Origin: Pseudidiomarina homiensis
GTDB taxonomy: Bacteria; Pseudomonadota; Gammaproteobacteria; Enterobacterales; Alteromonadaceae
Length of the DNA stretch: 64,000 bases
Direction of reading: 5' to 3'
Assembly (NCBI RefSeq): GCF_003987225.1
Contig: NZ_PIPX01000001.1
Location: forward strand, 930,001-994,000
Part shown: piece after piece, positions 54,877 through 64,000 of the stretch
Layout: each line of letters opens with the position of its first letter
Numbering within the stretch: the first letter of the stretch is position 1
Notes under the pieces: generated by a model
The model's input: the letters and a program-made list of their open reading frames with translations, nothing else
Databases searched by the model: none
Told to the model about the DNA's origin: nothing
Position numbers and translations under genes: made by a program

Positions 54877-57222
54877 TTAATGGGCTTTTTTACCTTCAGG
54901 TTGACGCTCTAATGCGACCGCCAAAACCTCATCAATCCATTGTACTGGCTGAATCGTGAGGTCACCTTTTACGTTATCGCTAATTTCTTGCAGGTCGCGC
55001 TCATTATCTTTCGGAATCAGCACATGCTTGATGCCGCCGCGATGAGCCGCCAACAACTTCTCTTTCAAGCCGCCAATGGCCAGCACTTCGCCGCGCAAGG
55101 TGATTTCTCCCGTCATGGCAACGTCGGCACGCACTGGAATCTGCGTTAATGATGAAACCAACGCGGTCACCATCGCAATACCTGCACTTGGACCATCTTT
55201 CGGGGTTGCCCCTTCCGGCACATGCACATGAATATCGCGTTTTTCGTGGAAATCATCGGCGATGCCAAGCATGTCGGCACGACTGCGAACCACGGTTAAT
55301 GCGGTTTGGATTGACTCCTGCATGACGTCTCCGAGTGAACCGGTTGAAGTGATCTTGCCCTTACCCGCAACATTCGTCGCTTCGATGGTAAGCAAGTCGC
55401 CACCCACCTCGGTCCATGCCAAACCGGTGACTTGGCCAATTTGATTACTTTCTTCTGCTTTACCATAATCAAAACGCTGTACACCTAGGTATTCCTTAAG
55501 ATTATCGGCGTTGATTTCGACCTTTTTGATACGCTTATCAAGCACGATTTTCTTCACGGCCTTACGGCATAAACGAGAAATTTCTCGTTCCAAGTTTCGC
55601 ACCCCAGCTTCGCGCGTGTAGTAGCGAATGATTCCCAAAATAGCGTCATCTTTGATGGTCAGCTCTTTTTCTTTTAAGCCGTTACGATCGAGTTGCTTCG
55701 GCAGTAGGTGCCGTTTTGCAATATTGAGCTTCTCGTCTTCGGTGTAACCGGCCAAGCGAATAACTTCCATACGGTCGAGTAACGGACCTGGAATATTCAT
55801 ACTATTAGAGGTTGCGACAAACATGACGTCGGACAAATCATAATCAACTTCCAAATAATGGTCGTTGAAATTGATGTTCTGCTCGGGATCAAGAACCTCA
55901 AGCAATGCCGACGCAGGGTCACCACGCATATCAGCCGCCATCTTGTCGATTTCGTCTAATAAAAACAGTGGGTTACGCACACCTACCTTGGCCATTTTTT
56001 GAATTAACTTGCCGGGCATCGAGCCAATATAGGTACGACGGTGACCACGAATTTCAGCTTCATCACGCACACCGCCGAGCGCCATACGAATGTATTTGCG
56101 CCCCGTTGCTTTAGCAATGGATTGTCCTAATGAGGTTTTACCGACCCCAGGAGGGCCGACAAGGCAAAGAATTGCACCTCGAACCTTAGTGGTCCGCTGT
56201 TGCACCGCTAAATATTCAAGGATGCGTTCTTTGACTTTCTCTAAACCGTAATGGTCGGCATCCAAAATCTTCTCGGCATTAGCTAGATCCTTCTTGATAC
56301 GCGAACGCTTCTTCCATGGCACCGAGACCATCCAGTCAATGTAGCCACGAACCACGGTTGCTTCGGCGGACATCGGCGACATCATTTTCAATTTTTGCAG
56401 TTCAGCGCGGGTCTTCTGCTCAGCTTCTTCCGGCATTTTCGCATCTTGGATCTTCTGCTCCAGCGCCTCAAATTCATCTGGACCATCTTCCATCTCGCCC
56501 AATTCTTTTTGAATAGCTTTCATTTGCTCATTCAAATAGTACTCGCGCTGGCTTTTCTCCATTTGCTTTTTCACACGCGTACGAATGCGCTTCTCAACCT
56601 GTAACAAGTCGATTTCGCCTTCCATCAGCGCCATTAAAAACTCTAACCGCTCGCGAACTTCAGTGATTTCCAGAACCTTTTGCTTATCGTTAAGCTTCAA
56701 CGGCATGTGCGCAGCCATAGTATCGGCCAAGCGATCAGCTTCTTCAATTCCTGACAACGACGTCAAGACTTCCGGCGGAATCTTCTTGTTCAGCTTCACA
56801 TAGCCTTCAAACTGGTTGACCGCAGAGCGAATCATCACCTCTTCTTCTTTATCCGACATCGCCTCAGACTCAAGGTAGTGAACTTTCGCCTTGAAGAAGT
56901 CCTCGCTCGCCTCAAACTCGTCGATCTCAGCCCGTTGAGAGCCCTCAACCAGAACTTTGACGGTGCCATCAGGCAGCTTTAAGAGTTGTAAAATGTTCGC
57001 TACTGTACCGATCCGATGAATATCTTTCTCTTCCGGCTCATCAATACTGGCGTCCTGTTGTGCGGACAGAAAAATCTGTTTGTTGTTTTCCATCGCAGCT
57101 TCTAAACAGCGAATCGACTTTTCACGTCCGACGAACAGCGGGATGACCATATGCGGGTACACCACGACGTCACGCAACGGTAAAACTGGAATACTCAGGT
57201 GTTCAACCCGTGCTTCGCTCAT
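54877..57222 (-). CDS. lon: ATP-dependent protease Lon
   Basis: Cytoplasmic AAA+ protease of misfolded and regulatory proteins. The 781-residue protein has the N-terminal substrate domain ([21 protein letters not shown]), Walker [12 protein letters not shown], Walker [11 protein letters not shown] and the Ser/Lys protease domain with S679 in PKDGPSAG. The ATG follows TCTGGAGA. A sigma-32 promoter lies upstream. Confidence 0.99.
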   Translation of the reverse strand: MSEARVEHLSIPVLPLRDVVVYPHMVIPLFVGREKSIRCLEAAMENNKQIFLSAQQDASIDEPEEKDIHRIGTVANILQLLKLPDGTVKVLVEGSQRAEIDEFEASEDFFKAKVHYLESEAMSDKEEEVMIRSAVNQFEGYVKLNKKIPPEVLTSLSGIEEADRLADTMAAHMPLKLNDKQKVLEITEVRERLEFLMALMEGEIDLLQVEKRIRTRVKKQMEKSQREYYLNEQMKAIQKELGEMEDGPDEFEALEQKIQDAKMPEEAEQKTRAELQKLKMMSPMSAEATVVRGYIDWMVSVPWKKRSRIKKDLANAEKILDADHYGLEKVKERILEYLAVQQRTTKVRGAILCLVGPPGVGKTSLGQSIAKATGRKYIRMALGGVRDEAEIRGHRRTYIGSMPGKLIQKMAKVGVRNPLFLLDEIDKMAADMRGDPASALLEVLDPEQNINFNDHYLEVDYDLSDVMFVATSNSMNIPGPLLDRMEVIRLAGYTEDEKLNIAKRHLLPKQLDRNGLKEKELTIKDDAILGIIRYYTREAGVRNLEREISRLCRKAVKKIVLDKRIKKVEINADNLKEYLGVQRFDYGKAEESNQIGQVTGLAWTEVGGDLLTIEATNVAGKGKITSTGSLGDVMQESIQTALTVVRSRADMLGIADDFHEKRDIHVHVPEGATPKDGPSAGIAMVTALVSSLTQIPVRADVAMTGEITLRGEVLAIGGLKEKLLAAHRGGIKHVLIPKDNERDLQEISDNVKGDLTIQPVQWIDEVLAVALERQPEGKKAH

Positions 57223-57274
57223 AATTGTCTCCAGATGGGTAACTTCAAGTCCGATAAATTTATCTTACTCTCTA

Positions 57275-57303
57275 ATATGAGGCCATGTAGATAAAGTTCA
57301 ATG
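57275..57303 (-). promoter_or_regulatory. Sigma-32 heat-shock promoter of lon
   Basis: Minus-strand CATTGAA (57297-57303), 14-base spacer, CCTCATAT (57275-57282), the same -35 box and spacing as the dnaK promoter. It lies between the clpX terminator and lon. Confidence 0.75.
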
Positions 57304-57311
57304 TTTGGCAT

Positions 57312-57338
57312 AAAAAAAGGGCCTAAAAGGCCCTTTTT
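57312..57338 (-). terminator. Intrinsic terminator after clpX
   Basis: AAAAGGGCC-TAAAA-GGCCCTTTTT hairpin with a long T-run on the minus strand, about 30 bases past the clpX stop codon. Confidence 0.9.
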
Positions 57339-57365
57339 GCACATTTTTCATGCTAATCAAGGTGC

Positions 57366-58643
57366 TTATTCACCTGAGGCATGCTTTTCTTGTTCTTGGT
57401 TATGGTAAATCATAATCGGTTTGGACTCACCGGTAACCACCGATTCATCGATGACCACTTTCGCCACATTATCGATCGACGGCAGGTCATACATGGTATC
57501 CAGCAAGACGCCCTCAACGATGGATCTGAGACCACGAGCGCCGGTACGACGCTGCATAGCTTTACGCGCAATCGCTCGCAAGGCATCATCACGAAACTCG
57601 AGTTCCACGCCTTCCATATCGAACAGCGCTGCATACTGCTTGGTAAGCGCATTTTTCGGCTCTTGCAGAATCTGCACTAAGGCATCTTCATCAAGCTCTT
57701 CTAACGTCGCTAACACGGGCAAACGACCAATAAACTCTGGAATCAAGCCGTACTTAACCAAATCTTCAGGCTCAACTTGCTGTAACAGGTTCGCCATCTT
57801 TTCAGCCGCTTTGTTTTTCACTTCGGCGCCGAAACCGATACCGGTACCCGTGCTTACGCGTTGCTCGATGACTTTTTCAAGTCCAGCAAATGCACCACCG
57901 CAAATAAACAGAATTTTTGAGGTATCCACCTGGACAAATTCTTGTTGTGGGTGCTTGCGTCCACCTTGCGGAGGAACTGCCGCCACGGTACCTTCAATCA
58001 GCTTCAATAAAGCCTGTTGCACGCCTTCACCAGAAACATCTCGAGTAATCGATGGATTGTCTGATTTACGTGAAATCTTGTCGATTTCATCAATGTAGAC
58101 AATACCGCGTTGGGCTTTTTCGGCATCGTAATCGCACTTCTGCAGCAACTTTTGAATAATATTTTCGACGTCTTCACCAACATAACCGGCTTCGGTTAAG
58201 GTGGTGGCATCAGCCATGGTGAAAGGAACATCAAGGAAACGCGCAAGGGTTTCCGCTAAATACGTCTTACCTGAACCAGTAGGGCCAATCAGCAAAATAT
58301 TACTTTTGCCAAGTTCAACTTCGTCTTTACCCTTTCCTGAGTTTTGCAGGCGCTTGTAATGGTTATAAACCGCTACCGCAAGCACGCGTTTAGCAAATTC
58401 TTGACCGATGACATAAGCATCAAGATGATCACGAATCTCGCGTGGGGTCGGCAAACGATCAGAGCTTTCGCTCGGCGCAATGTTCTTGATTTCTTCTTCA
58501 AGAATATCGTTACAGAGCTCTACGCACTCATCACAAATAAAAACCGAAGGTCCGGCAATAAGTTTGCGAACCTCGTGCTGACTTTTCCCACAAAAGGTAC
58601 AAAACAACGGCTGTTCGCCATTACCTTGGGTGTTATCAGACAT
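57366..58643 (-). CDS. clpX: ATP-dependent Clp protease ATP-binding subunit ClpX
   Basis: AAA+ unfoldase that feeds substrates to ClpP. The 425-residue protein has the N-terminal zinc-binding domain (CTFCGKSQ ... CDECVELC), Walker [12 protein letters not shown], Walker [10 protein letters not shown] and the ClpP-contact IGF-type loop region (GIGFGAEV). It starts one base after the clpP stop codon, with its GGAGAG inside the clpP end. Confidence 0.99.
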   Translation of the reverse strand: MSDNTQGNGEQPLFCTFCGKSQHEVRKLIAGPSVFICDECVELCNDILEEEIKNIAPSESSDRLPTPREIRDHLDAYVIGQEFAKRVLAVAVYNHYKRLQNSGKGKDEVELGKSNILLIGPTGSGKTYLAETLARFLDVPFTMADATTLTEAGYVGEDVENIIQKLLQKCDYDAEKAQRGIVYIDEIDKISRKSDNPSITRDVSGEGVQQALLKLIEGTVAAVPPQGGRKHPQQEFVQVDTSKILFICGGAFAGLEKVIEQRVSTGTGIGFGAEVKNKAAEKMANLLQQVEPEDLVKYGLIPEFIGRLPVLATLEELDEDALVQILQEPKNALTKQYAALFDMEGVELEFRDDALRAIARKAMQRRTGARGLRSIVEGVLLDTMYDLPSIDNVAKVVIDESVVTGESKPIMIYHNQEQEKHASGE

Positions 58644-58644
58644 G

Positions 58645-59262
58645 CTACTCTCCAGCTCGTTGCGTCAATACTTTATCAACTACACCGTAGTTTACTGCTT
58701 CTTCAGCCGACATAAAGTAATCACGGTCAGTGTCTTTCGCGATTTGCTCATAATCACGCCCAGTATTCTCTGCCAACATGCGATTCAAGCGTTCTTTAAT
58801 ATCAAGGATCTGGCGAGCATGGATCTCGAAATCAGACGCTTGACCTTGGAACCCGCCCAGCGGCTGGTGGATCATGACGCGCGAGTTCGGTAAGCAGTAA
58901 CGTTTACCTTTGGTACCGCCAGCCAACAAGAAAGCGCCCATACTCGCCGCTTGGCCCATACATACCGTGCTTACATCGTTCTTAATAAAGCGCATGGTGT
59001 CGTAAATAGCCATACCCGCCGTTACCGCACCGCCTGGTGAGTTAATATAAATATAGATGTCTTTGTCCGGATTTTCTGACTCCAAGAACAACAACTGCGC
59101 CACAATCAGATTCGCCATGTGATCTTCCACTTGGCCACATAAGAAAATGACGTTCTCTTTTAACAGGCGCGAATAAATATCGTAAGAACGCTCCCCTTTA
59201 GCGGTTTGCTCCACTACCATGGGGACTAACTGCGCGAGCGGATCGTGCGCGAGTTCCGACAT
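58645..59262 (-). CDS. clpP: ATP-dependent Clp protease proteolytic subunit ClpP
   Basis: Tetradecameric serine protease. The 205-residue protein carries the catalytic serine in [12 protein letters not shown] and the histidine in [10 protein letters not shown]. The ATG at 59262 follows AGGAG; the frame is open upstream through a terminator hairpin and is not family-like. The tig-clpP-clpX-lon-hupB-ppiD order is that of E. coli. Confidence 0.98.
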   Translation of the reverse strand: MSELAHDPLAQLVPMVVEQTAKGERSYDIYSRLLKENVIFLCGQVEDHMANLIVAQLLFLESENPDKDIYIYINSPGGAVTAGMAIYDTMRFIKNDVSTVCMGQAASMGAFLLAGGTKGKRYCLPNSRVMIHQPLGGFQGQASDFEIHARQILDIKERLNRMLAENTGRDYEQIAKDTDRDYFMSAEEAVNYGVVDKVLTQRAGE

Positions 59263-59280
59263 AGAAACTACTCCTAAAAT

Positions 59281-59313
59281 AAAAAATGGCTCGTATAAGA
59301 CTATACGAGCCAT
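59281..59313 (-). terminator. Intrinsic terminator between tig and clpP
   Basis: Perfect 12-base arms (59286-59297 and 59302-59313) with a four-base loop, followed on the minus strand by six T and then the clpP AGGAG. It would stop tig transcripts unless read through. Confidence 0.85.
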
Positions 59314-59341
59314 TAAACCAAGTTGCGAGTCATTCCGTCAA
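59312..59341 (-). promoter_or_regulatory. Possible clpP promoter overlapping the terminator
   Basis: TTGACG (59336-59341), 18-base spacer and TTTAAT (59312-59317) on the minus strand. The predicted transcription start (about 59305) falls inside the first arm of the terminator, so initiating here would destroy the hairpin in the new transcript. Confidence 0.45.
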
Positions 59342-59366
59342 CGCTTAGGTCGCGGAATCAACGAAC

Positions 59367-60668
59367 TTACTTCTGTTTCGGGTTCATCAACTCGTCGAAG
59401 CTGGTCTTTTTCGCCGAAACTTTAGCTTTACCAAGAACGAAGTCAATTGCTTGATCTTCAAGTGCTACATTGCGCACTTGTTGCATCAATTCCTGGTTGC
59501 CTTTGTAATAGGCCACAACTTCTTCTGGATCTTCGTAAGCTGACGCATTGTTAGCGATGATTTCGTCAACTTTTGCATCGTCGACTTTAATGTCATTGCC
59601 ACGAATAACTTCACCCAACAACAAGCCAATTTTTACACGTTCTTTCGCTTGTTCTTCAAACAAGTTAGCTGGTAACTCAGGCATTTGTTGAGCGTTATTA
59701 CCGAAACGCTGCATCGCTTGACGACGCAAAACGTCAATCTCTTGCTTAACCATCGCTGACGGTGTTTCTACGTCATTGTGTTCAACCAAGCCTTTCAATA
59801 CTTGCTCTTTCACTTTGCTTTGTACGGTGTTCTTCAGTTCGCGTTCCATATTTTTACGAACTTCAGCTTTAAGTGCGTCAATGCCGCCCTCTTTCACACC
59901 AAACAACGCAACAAATTCGTCATCGACTTCTGGTAAAACTTGTTCTTCAACTTTCTTAGCGACGATATCGAATTCAGCTTCTTTCCCTTTCAGGTTTTCA
60001 GCGTGATAGTCTTCTGGGAAGGTGACTTTAATGGTCTTTTCTTCGCCAGTTTTCATACCGATAATTTCGTCTTCGAAACCTGGGATCATGCGACCCTGAC
60101 CAAGTTCTAAAGCGAAGTCTTGCGCTTTGCCGCCATCAAATTCTTCGCCATCGATGCGACCAGTGAAATCGATCGTGATACGCTCACCTTTCTTCGACTT
60201 ACGCTTCACTTCTTTCCAGCTCGCGTGCTGCTTACGCAACGTGTCGAGCATATCGTCGACATCTTTTTCAGTGACGGTCACGTCAGGCTTTTCGATTTCG
60301 ATTTTATCCAAACCTTGTACTTCAACTTCTGGATAAACTTCGAAGGTTGCAACGAACTCAAGGTCCTTACCTTCTTCATTGATTTTAGGCTCGATGGAAG
60401 GAGGGCCTGCAGGATTCATTTTTTCCTGCATGATTGCTTCGAAATATTTGCTCTGCATCAGTTCTTGTGCAGCGCGAGCACGAGCTTCTTTGCCGAATAA
60501 TTTTTGCAATACATTCGGTGGTACCTTGCCTTTACGGAAACCGTTAATGCGACGGTTACGGTACTCGTTCTTCAACAGCTCTTTGACTTTTTCGTCGATG
60601 GTTGCCGCTGGCACAGTAATGGTGGCGCGGCGCTCTAATCCTTGGGTTGTCTCTACAGAAACCTGCAT
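59367..60668 (-). CDS. tig: Trigger factor
   Basis: Ribosome-bound chaperone and peptidyl-prolyl isomerase. The 433-residue protein has the ribosome-binding loop GFRKGKVP near residue 45, an FKBP-type domain (about 150-245, [20 protein letters not shown]) and a C-terminal helical chaperone domain. The length agrees with E. coli TF (432). Confidence 0.99.
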   Translation of the reverse strand: MQVSVETTQGLERRATITVPAATIDEKVKELLKNEYRNRRINGFRKGKVPPNVLQKLFGKEARARAAQELMQSKYFEAIMQEKMNPAGPPSIEPKINEEGKDLEFVATFEVYPEVEVQGLDKIEIEKPDVTVTEKDVDDMLDTLRKQHASWKEVKRKSKKGERITIDFTGRIDGEEFDGGKAQDFALELGQGRMIPGFEDEIIGMKTGEEKTIKVTFPEDYHAENLKGKEAEFDIVAKKVEEQVLPEVDDEFVALFGVKEGGIDALKAEVRKNMERELKNTVQSKVKEQVLKGLVEHNDVETPSAMVKQEIDVLRRQAMQRFGNNAQQMPELPANLFEEQAKERVKIGLLLGEVIRGNDIKVDDAKVDEIIANNASAYEDPEEVVAYYKGNQELMQQVRNVALEDQAIDFVLGKAKVSAKKTSFDELMNPKQK

Positions 60669-60738
60669 TGCTTTCTTACCTCGGCTTCACTATTGGCCTT
60701 GAGCCCACCACGATTGGGGCCCTTGAAAATGACGCCGC

Positions 60739-60767
60739 ATTATAGCGAAGGGAGGCGAGAGAGTCGA
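60739..60767 (-). promoter_or_regulatory. Sigma-70 promoter of tig
   Basis: TCGACT (60762-60767), 17-base spacer and a perfect TATAAT (60739-60744) on the minus strand, 71 bases before the tig start. Confidence 0.6.
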
Positions 60768-60801
60768 GTAGTGCAGGTTATCTTTTTGTCGAAGTTAGCC
60801 A

Positions 60802-61914
60802 CTAACTCGCGATTTCGAAACGATCACGGCCATTATGTTTCGCGCGGTACACGGCGTTATCAACCTTCCGCATCACATCATCAGGCGTACTCGTGGCCGT
60901 CGGAATAAAGGTGTAAATTCCGACACTTATGGTCAATTGAGCTGCACCCTCACAGGAGCTAATGCGCGCCAGTAAGGTTTCTGCGCGTTGTTGTGCTTCG
61001 GCCTCGGTTAACAATGGACAAATCGCTAAAAATTCATCGCCGCCGAAGCGACCAATCGTTTCACCACTGCGCTGCAAGGTGTGCTTCAGCTCTTGCGCAA
61101 CACAGCGTAACGCCGCATCACCGACCATGTGCCCATGTTGATCGTTCAGTTGCTTAAAGTGGTCAATGTCAATCATCATCACGGTGAGGACTTGCTGTTT
61201 ACGCTGTAACCGGCTGAGTTCGCTACTTAATGCGGCATCGAGCCCGCGCCTATTTTTCAGTTCGGTCAGCCCATCTTCATGTGCCAGTTGCGCTAACCTT
61301 GTATTGGCTGCCCGCAATTCCGCTTCCATCTGTTGTAGCTGGGCTTCGGTGCGGTGGCGCGCCAACGTGTTGGTGATCATGTCCGCCACCAAGCGCATTT
61401 GCCGCACATCTTCATCACTCCAGTCGCACTGTCGATGCACAAGATCACAACCAACAAAGCCAATGAGGCGTCCCTCCAAATACATGCCTACCGCCATCAT
61501 TGACTGAATATTTTCGCGCACCAATTCAGCCTTAAACCCCCCCGCTTCATCAGGCAGCTGTGCTGTATCATTTACCAAGATCAGGCCGTTCGCCTTCATT
61601 TCGCGAAAGAACCACGGCATTGCCGAGGCCGGAACGCCTTGCAGGTCGTCTTTGTGGGCGGTAATACCGTCATTAACCCACTCATGCGTATTAGACATCT
61701 CGTTGTAGTCATTAGAAAACAAGAAGACGTAACAGCGATCCTTACGATCGTTGCTACCTAATGCCGCAAGAGCATTCTCGATATGTTGAGCAGACTCAGC
61801 GGGTGATGCGTTGATCAGGCTGGTACTAATTTGCGAAATAAGATACGCAAACTGCGCGGTCGAATGTGTTGTTATTGTAGTTGATTCGGTCGTCATGCGT
61901 AATGAACTCGTCAT
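60802..61914 (-). CDS. GAF-GGDEF diguanylate cyclase
   Basis: Predicted c-di-GMP synthase of 370 residues, cytoplasmic (no membrane helices). A GAF-like sensor domain spans about 20-185, a short coiled coil follows (RTEAQLQQMEAELRAANTRLAQL), and the GGDEF domain has an intact GGDEF at 291-295. The inhibitory RxxD I-site upstream is RSGE, so product inhibition may be absent. The start is uncertain: 61914 or 61896, both with weak ribosome-binding sites. Confidence 0.9.
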   Translation of the reverse strand: MTSSLRMTTESTTITTHSTAQFAYLISQISTSLINASPAESAQHIENALAALGSNDRKDRCYVFLFSNDYNEMSNTHEWVNDGITAHKDDLQGVPASAMPWFFREMKANGLILVNDTAQLPDEAGGFKAELVRENIQSMMAVGMYLEGRLIGFVGCDLVHRQCDWSDEDVRQMRLVADMITNTLARHRTEAQLQQMEAELRAANTRLAQLAHEDGLTELKNRRGLDAALSSELSRLQRKQQVLTVMMIDIDHFKQLNDQHGHMVGDAALRCVAQELKHTLQRSGETIGRFGGDEFLAICPLLTEAEAQQRAETLLARISSCEGAAQLTISVGIYTFIPTATSTPDDVMRKVDNAVYRAKHNGRDRFEIAS

Positions 61915-62021
61915 TTTTATTAACGAAACTTTAGCAATATGCGCTAGTTCAGACAGAATTTCAACTTAAGTGGGCGCTAAAATATGGAACAGAAAGGTTT
62001 ATTTTTTTGAGAGGGAGATAA

Positions 62022-62098
62022 TGGTCGGCGAGACTGGATTCGAACCAGCGACCCCTTGGACCCAAACCAAGTGCGCTACCAAGCTGCGCTACTCGCCG
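62022..62098 (-). tRNA. tRNA-Pro (TGG), copy 1
   Basis: A 77-base cloverleaf with anticodon loop TTTGGGT (TGG), encoded CCA, similar to E. coli proM. Identical over its full length to the tRNA at 62330-62406. Last gene of a four-tRNA array. Confidence 0.97.
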
Positions 62099-62102
62099 TA
62101 AA

Positions 62103-62179
62103 TGGGGTGGCTGATGGGACTTGAACCCACGACAACCGGAATCACAATCCGGGGCTCTACCAACTGAGCTACAGCCACC
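62103..62179 (-). tRNA. tRNA-His (GTG)
   Basis: A 77-base tRNA with anticodon GTG (GGATTGTGATTCC), the extra G-1 residue typical of tRNA-His and encoded CCA; very close to E. coli hisR. Confidence 0.97.
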
Positions 62180-62229
62180 ACTACTTACTTTGACTTACTT
62201 CAACGTGCTTTGTCATGCCAGGGCTAAAA

Positions 62230-62306
<77 letters not shown>

Positions 62307-62329
62307 ATGGTACTAACGCTTGCTTAGAA

Positions 62330-62406
62330 TGGTCGGCGAGACTGGATTCGAACCAGCGACCCCTTGGACCCAAACCAAGTGCGCTACCAAGCTGCGCTAC
62401 TCGCCG
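62330..62406 (-). tRNA. tRNA-Pro (TGG), copy 2
   Basis: Identical 77-base copy of the tRNA at 62022-62098; first gene of the array Pro-Arg-His-Pro, 46 bases from the promoter. Confidence 0.97.
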
Positions 62407-62452
62407 ACATCTAAGTAAACCCGTGCAGGACGCGGCCTGACAACGGGGGCGA

Positions 62453-62481
62453 ATAATACCCACTCGGCTAGGCAGCGTCAA
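62453..62481 (-). promoter_or_regulatory. Promoter of the tRNA array
   Basis: TTGACG (62476-62481), 17-base spacer, TATTAT (62453-62458) on the minus strand, followed by a GC-rich discriminator TCGCCCCC. GC-rich discriminators mark stable-RNA promoters under stringent (ppGpp) control. Confidence 0.75.
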
Positions 62482-62647
62482 ACATTTTTTTGCCCAAATT
62501 CACTGACTGACGATTTTTAAAACAATTCGCTGCTTAATTATACGTACCTTCATGAATTATCCCTAATCTTAACTACAATCAGCAGCGGAAACATGCAAAA
62601 ATACACCACCAAATTGACCTTCACATTCTATTTATTTGGGGAATCCA

Positions 62648-63523
62648 ATGACAGCGCAACTTATCGACGGCAAACATGTCGCCCAACAGGTTCGTGAACA
62701 AGTTAAACAACGCGTCGCTGAACGTGTACAACAAGGACTTCGCGCGCCAGGTCTAGCGGTCATTTTGGTAGGTGAAGATCCCGCCTCTGAGGTTTACGTC
62801 GGCAGCAAGCGACGCGCCTGTGACGAAGTTGGGTTCACATCGAAATCGTATGACTTACCCGCCTCGACCACACAAAGCGAGTTGCTCGCTCTGATTGATA
62901 AGTTAAACAATGATCCAACTGTCGATGGCATTTTGGTACAGCTCCCTCTCCCCGAAGGCCTTGATGCACAAGAGCTGCTCGAACGCATTAACCCCTTTAA
63001 AGATGTCGACGGCTTTCACCCCTTTAATATGGGGCGCTTAGCGCAACGTAATCCAGCGTTGCGCCCCTGTACACCGCGCGGCGTCATCACCCTTATCGAC
63101 TCGATTGGTGTCGACTTGCATGGTTTACATGCGGTTGTCGTAGGAGCTTCTAATATTGTCGGTCGACCTATGAGCCTCGAACTCTTGCTCGGTGGCGCTA
63201 CCACAACCGTCTGTCATCGCTTCACCAAAGACCTGCAACACCATGTTGAACGCGCAGATGTGCTGGTGGTCGCGGTGGGCAAGCCAAACTTTATTCCTGG
63301 TGCTTGGGTAAAGCCTGGTGCGATAGTCATTGATGTCGGTATTAACCGTGGAAGTGATGGTAAGTTAGTTGGCGATATCGAGTTTGCCCCCGCAGCCGAG
63401 CGGGCAAGCTATATCACACCAGTACCTGGCGGTGTTGGCCCAATGACCGTTGCCACGCTCATGCAAAATACCCTACAAGCCTGTGATACTTGGCACTCAC
63501 CGCAGCGAGCCGAGACTAACTAA
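62648..63523 (+). CDS. folD: Methylenetetrahydrofolate dehydrogenase/cyclohydrolase
   Basis: Bifunctional one-carbon enzyme interconverting 5,10-methylene-, methenyl- and 10-formyl-THF with NADP. The 291-residue protein has the catalytic lysine K54 in [13 protein letters not shown], the [10 protein letters not shown] segment, the Rossmann region [12 protein letters not shown] and the C-terminal [11 protein letters not shown]. The ATG at 62648 follows GGGGAA; an in-frame ATG four codons earlier lies inside that site and is less likely. Confidence 0.98.
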   Translation: MTAQLIDGKHVAQQVREQVKQRVAERVQQGLRAPGLAVILVGEDPASEVYVGSKRRACDEVGFTSKSYDLPASTTQSELLALIDKLNNDPTVDGILVQLPLPEGLDAQELLERINPFKDVDGFHPFNMGRLAQRNPALRPCTPRGVITLIDSIGVDLHGLHAVVVGASNIVGRPMSLELLLGGATTTVCHRFTKDLQHHVERADVLVVAVGKPNFIPGAWVKPGAIVIDVGINRGSDGKLVGDIEFAPAAERASYITPVPGGVGPMTVATLMQNTLQACDTWHSPQRAETN

Positions 63524-63990
63524 GGCACACGATAGCCACTCAATAACGGGTAGGCAACCTTATGCTCTAACGCCCAAAGAGGTTGCCCACTAAGCATTTG
63601 GCGTGAGTGGCAAAACTGTTGCGCAGCTGACGCATTCGCATTTTTCAGTGCGGCAAGCAGCGCTGCTGCGAGCGGTACCTGCAACCGCAAACACCACCAC
63701 ACTTCAATTTCTAACGTCCGCTCAGCTTGCCATTGCTCAGCATCAGCCGCCTCTGCTAAACGCAAACTGGCATGATCAACAGCTAACTCCTTTACCCACT
63801 GTTCCGACGCAAGATCATAACGTTGCTCAGCATGTTCCTGGAGAACTTGAGCAGTCGGCCGCAGAATTTGTAATTTCCCAGCCCACTGGAAACGCGCCCA
63901 TTGCCGTGCAGTTGCTGCCAATTGTGCCTGCCAGCGTTCAGTTGTCGACGGCGGTAATGCTACGAACCACTGAGGTACAAGACTCGCCAT
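63520..63990 (-). CDS. Conserved-looking protein of unknown function
   Basis: A 156-residue, Trp- and Ala-rich protein ([14 protein letters not shown] at the start) with no signal peptide, membrane helix or motif I recognise. It overlaps the end of folD by four bases on the opposite strand. The ATG at 63990 lacks an obvious ribosome-binding site in the ten visible upstream bases, so the true start could lie beyond the window. Sequence composition is like its neighbours. Confidence 0.6.
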   Translation of the reverse strand: MASLVPQWFVALPPSTTERWQAQLAATARQWARFQWAGKLQILRPTAQVLQEHAEQRYDLASEQWVKELAVDHASLRLAEAADAEQWQAERTLEIEVWWCLRLQVPLAAALLAALKNANASAAQQFCHSRQMLSGQPLWALEHKVAYPLLSGYRVP

Positions 63991-64000
63991 GCCAACAATA

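Noticed and set aside
54610-54912. Plus-strand frame in the lon-hupB gap
   Set aside because: It runs through the lon terminator and into the lon end with no start signal or similarity.

Overview
The window is a contiguous piece of a gammaproteobacterial chromosome, most likely from a marine Alteromonadales bacterium near Idiomarina/Pseudidiomarina. The family placement is inferred from protein character and gene order. It contains FadI/FadJ, BamE, PpiD and an enterobacterial-type rimP-nusA-infB cluster, combined with the Pseudomonas-like order grpE/dnaK/dnaJ/dapB/carA/carB/greA. No CRISPR array, insertion sequence, prophage or rRNA operon was seen.

Positions 1-13,400 (minus strand) hold the classic translation/transcription block: ftsH-folP-glmM-tpiA-secG-tRNA-Leu-tRNA-fMet-rimP-nusA-infB-rbfA-truB-rpsO-pnp, preceded by rlmE and the divergent yhbY. 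Positions 13,700-14,720 hold an accessory pair of divergent small regulators, one CI-repressor-like and one Ner/XRE-like. They are separated by five evenly oriented palindromes that look like an operator array.

Positions 14,739-26,017 hold greA, carB, carA, dapB, an amino-acid/dicarboxylate symporter, a LoiP-like M48 lipoprotein protease, dnaJ and dnaK. Positions 26,172-31,830 hold a 5.7 kb accessory insert between dnaK and grpE: a flavin-dependent tryptophan-halogenase-family protein, a PAPS sulfotransferase and a large TonB-dependent receptor. This is the most interesting gene cluster. grpE and dnaK each have their own good sigma-32 promoter.

Positions 32,597-41,457 run on the plus strand: nadK, recN (SOS-type LexA box), bamE, an M16 protease and a Y_Y_Y-PAS-PAS-GGDEF-EAL protein. 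A small membrane protein lies convergent to the last gene. Positions 41,522-44,970 hold fadJ and fadI with a FadR-like operator. Positions 45,128-52,133 are a six-gene MoxR/Bat (aerotolerance-type) operon.

Positions 52,213-60,668 carry the protein-quality-control set ppiD, tRNA-Asp, hupB, lon, clpX, clpP and tig on the minus strand. Then come a GAF-GGDEF protein, a four-gene tRNA array (Pro, Arg, His, Pro), folD and a gene of unknown function at the edge.

Two themes recur. Four candidate heat-shock (sigma-32) promoters, at rlmE-ftsH, dnaK, grpE and lon, tie the chaperone and protease genes into one regulon. Several genes (rimP, folP, carA, clpP) have an intrinsic-terminator hairpin placed immediately before their ribosome-binding site, which suggests attenuation or insulation of downstream genes inside operons.
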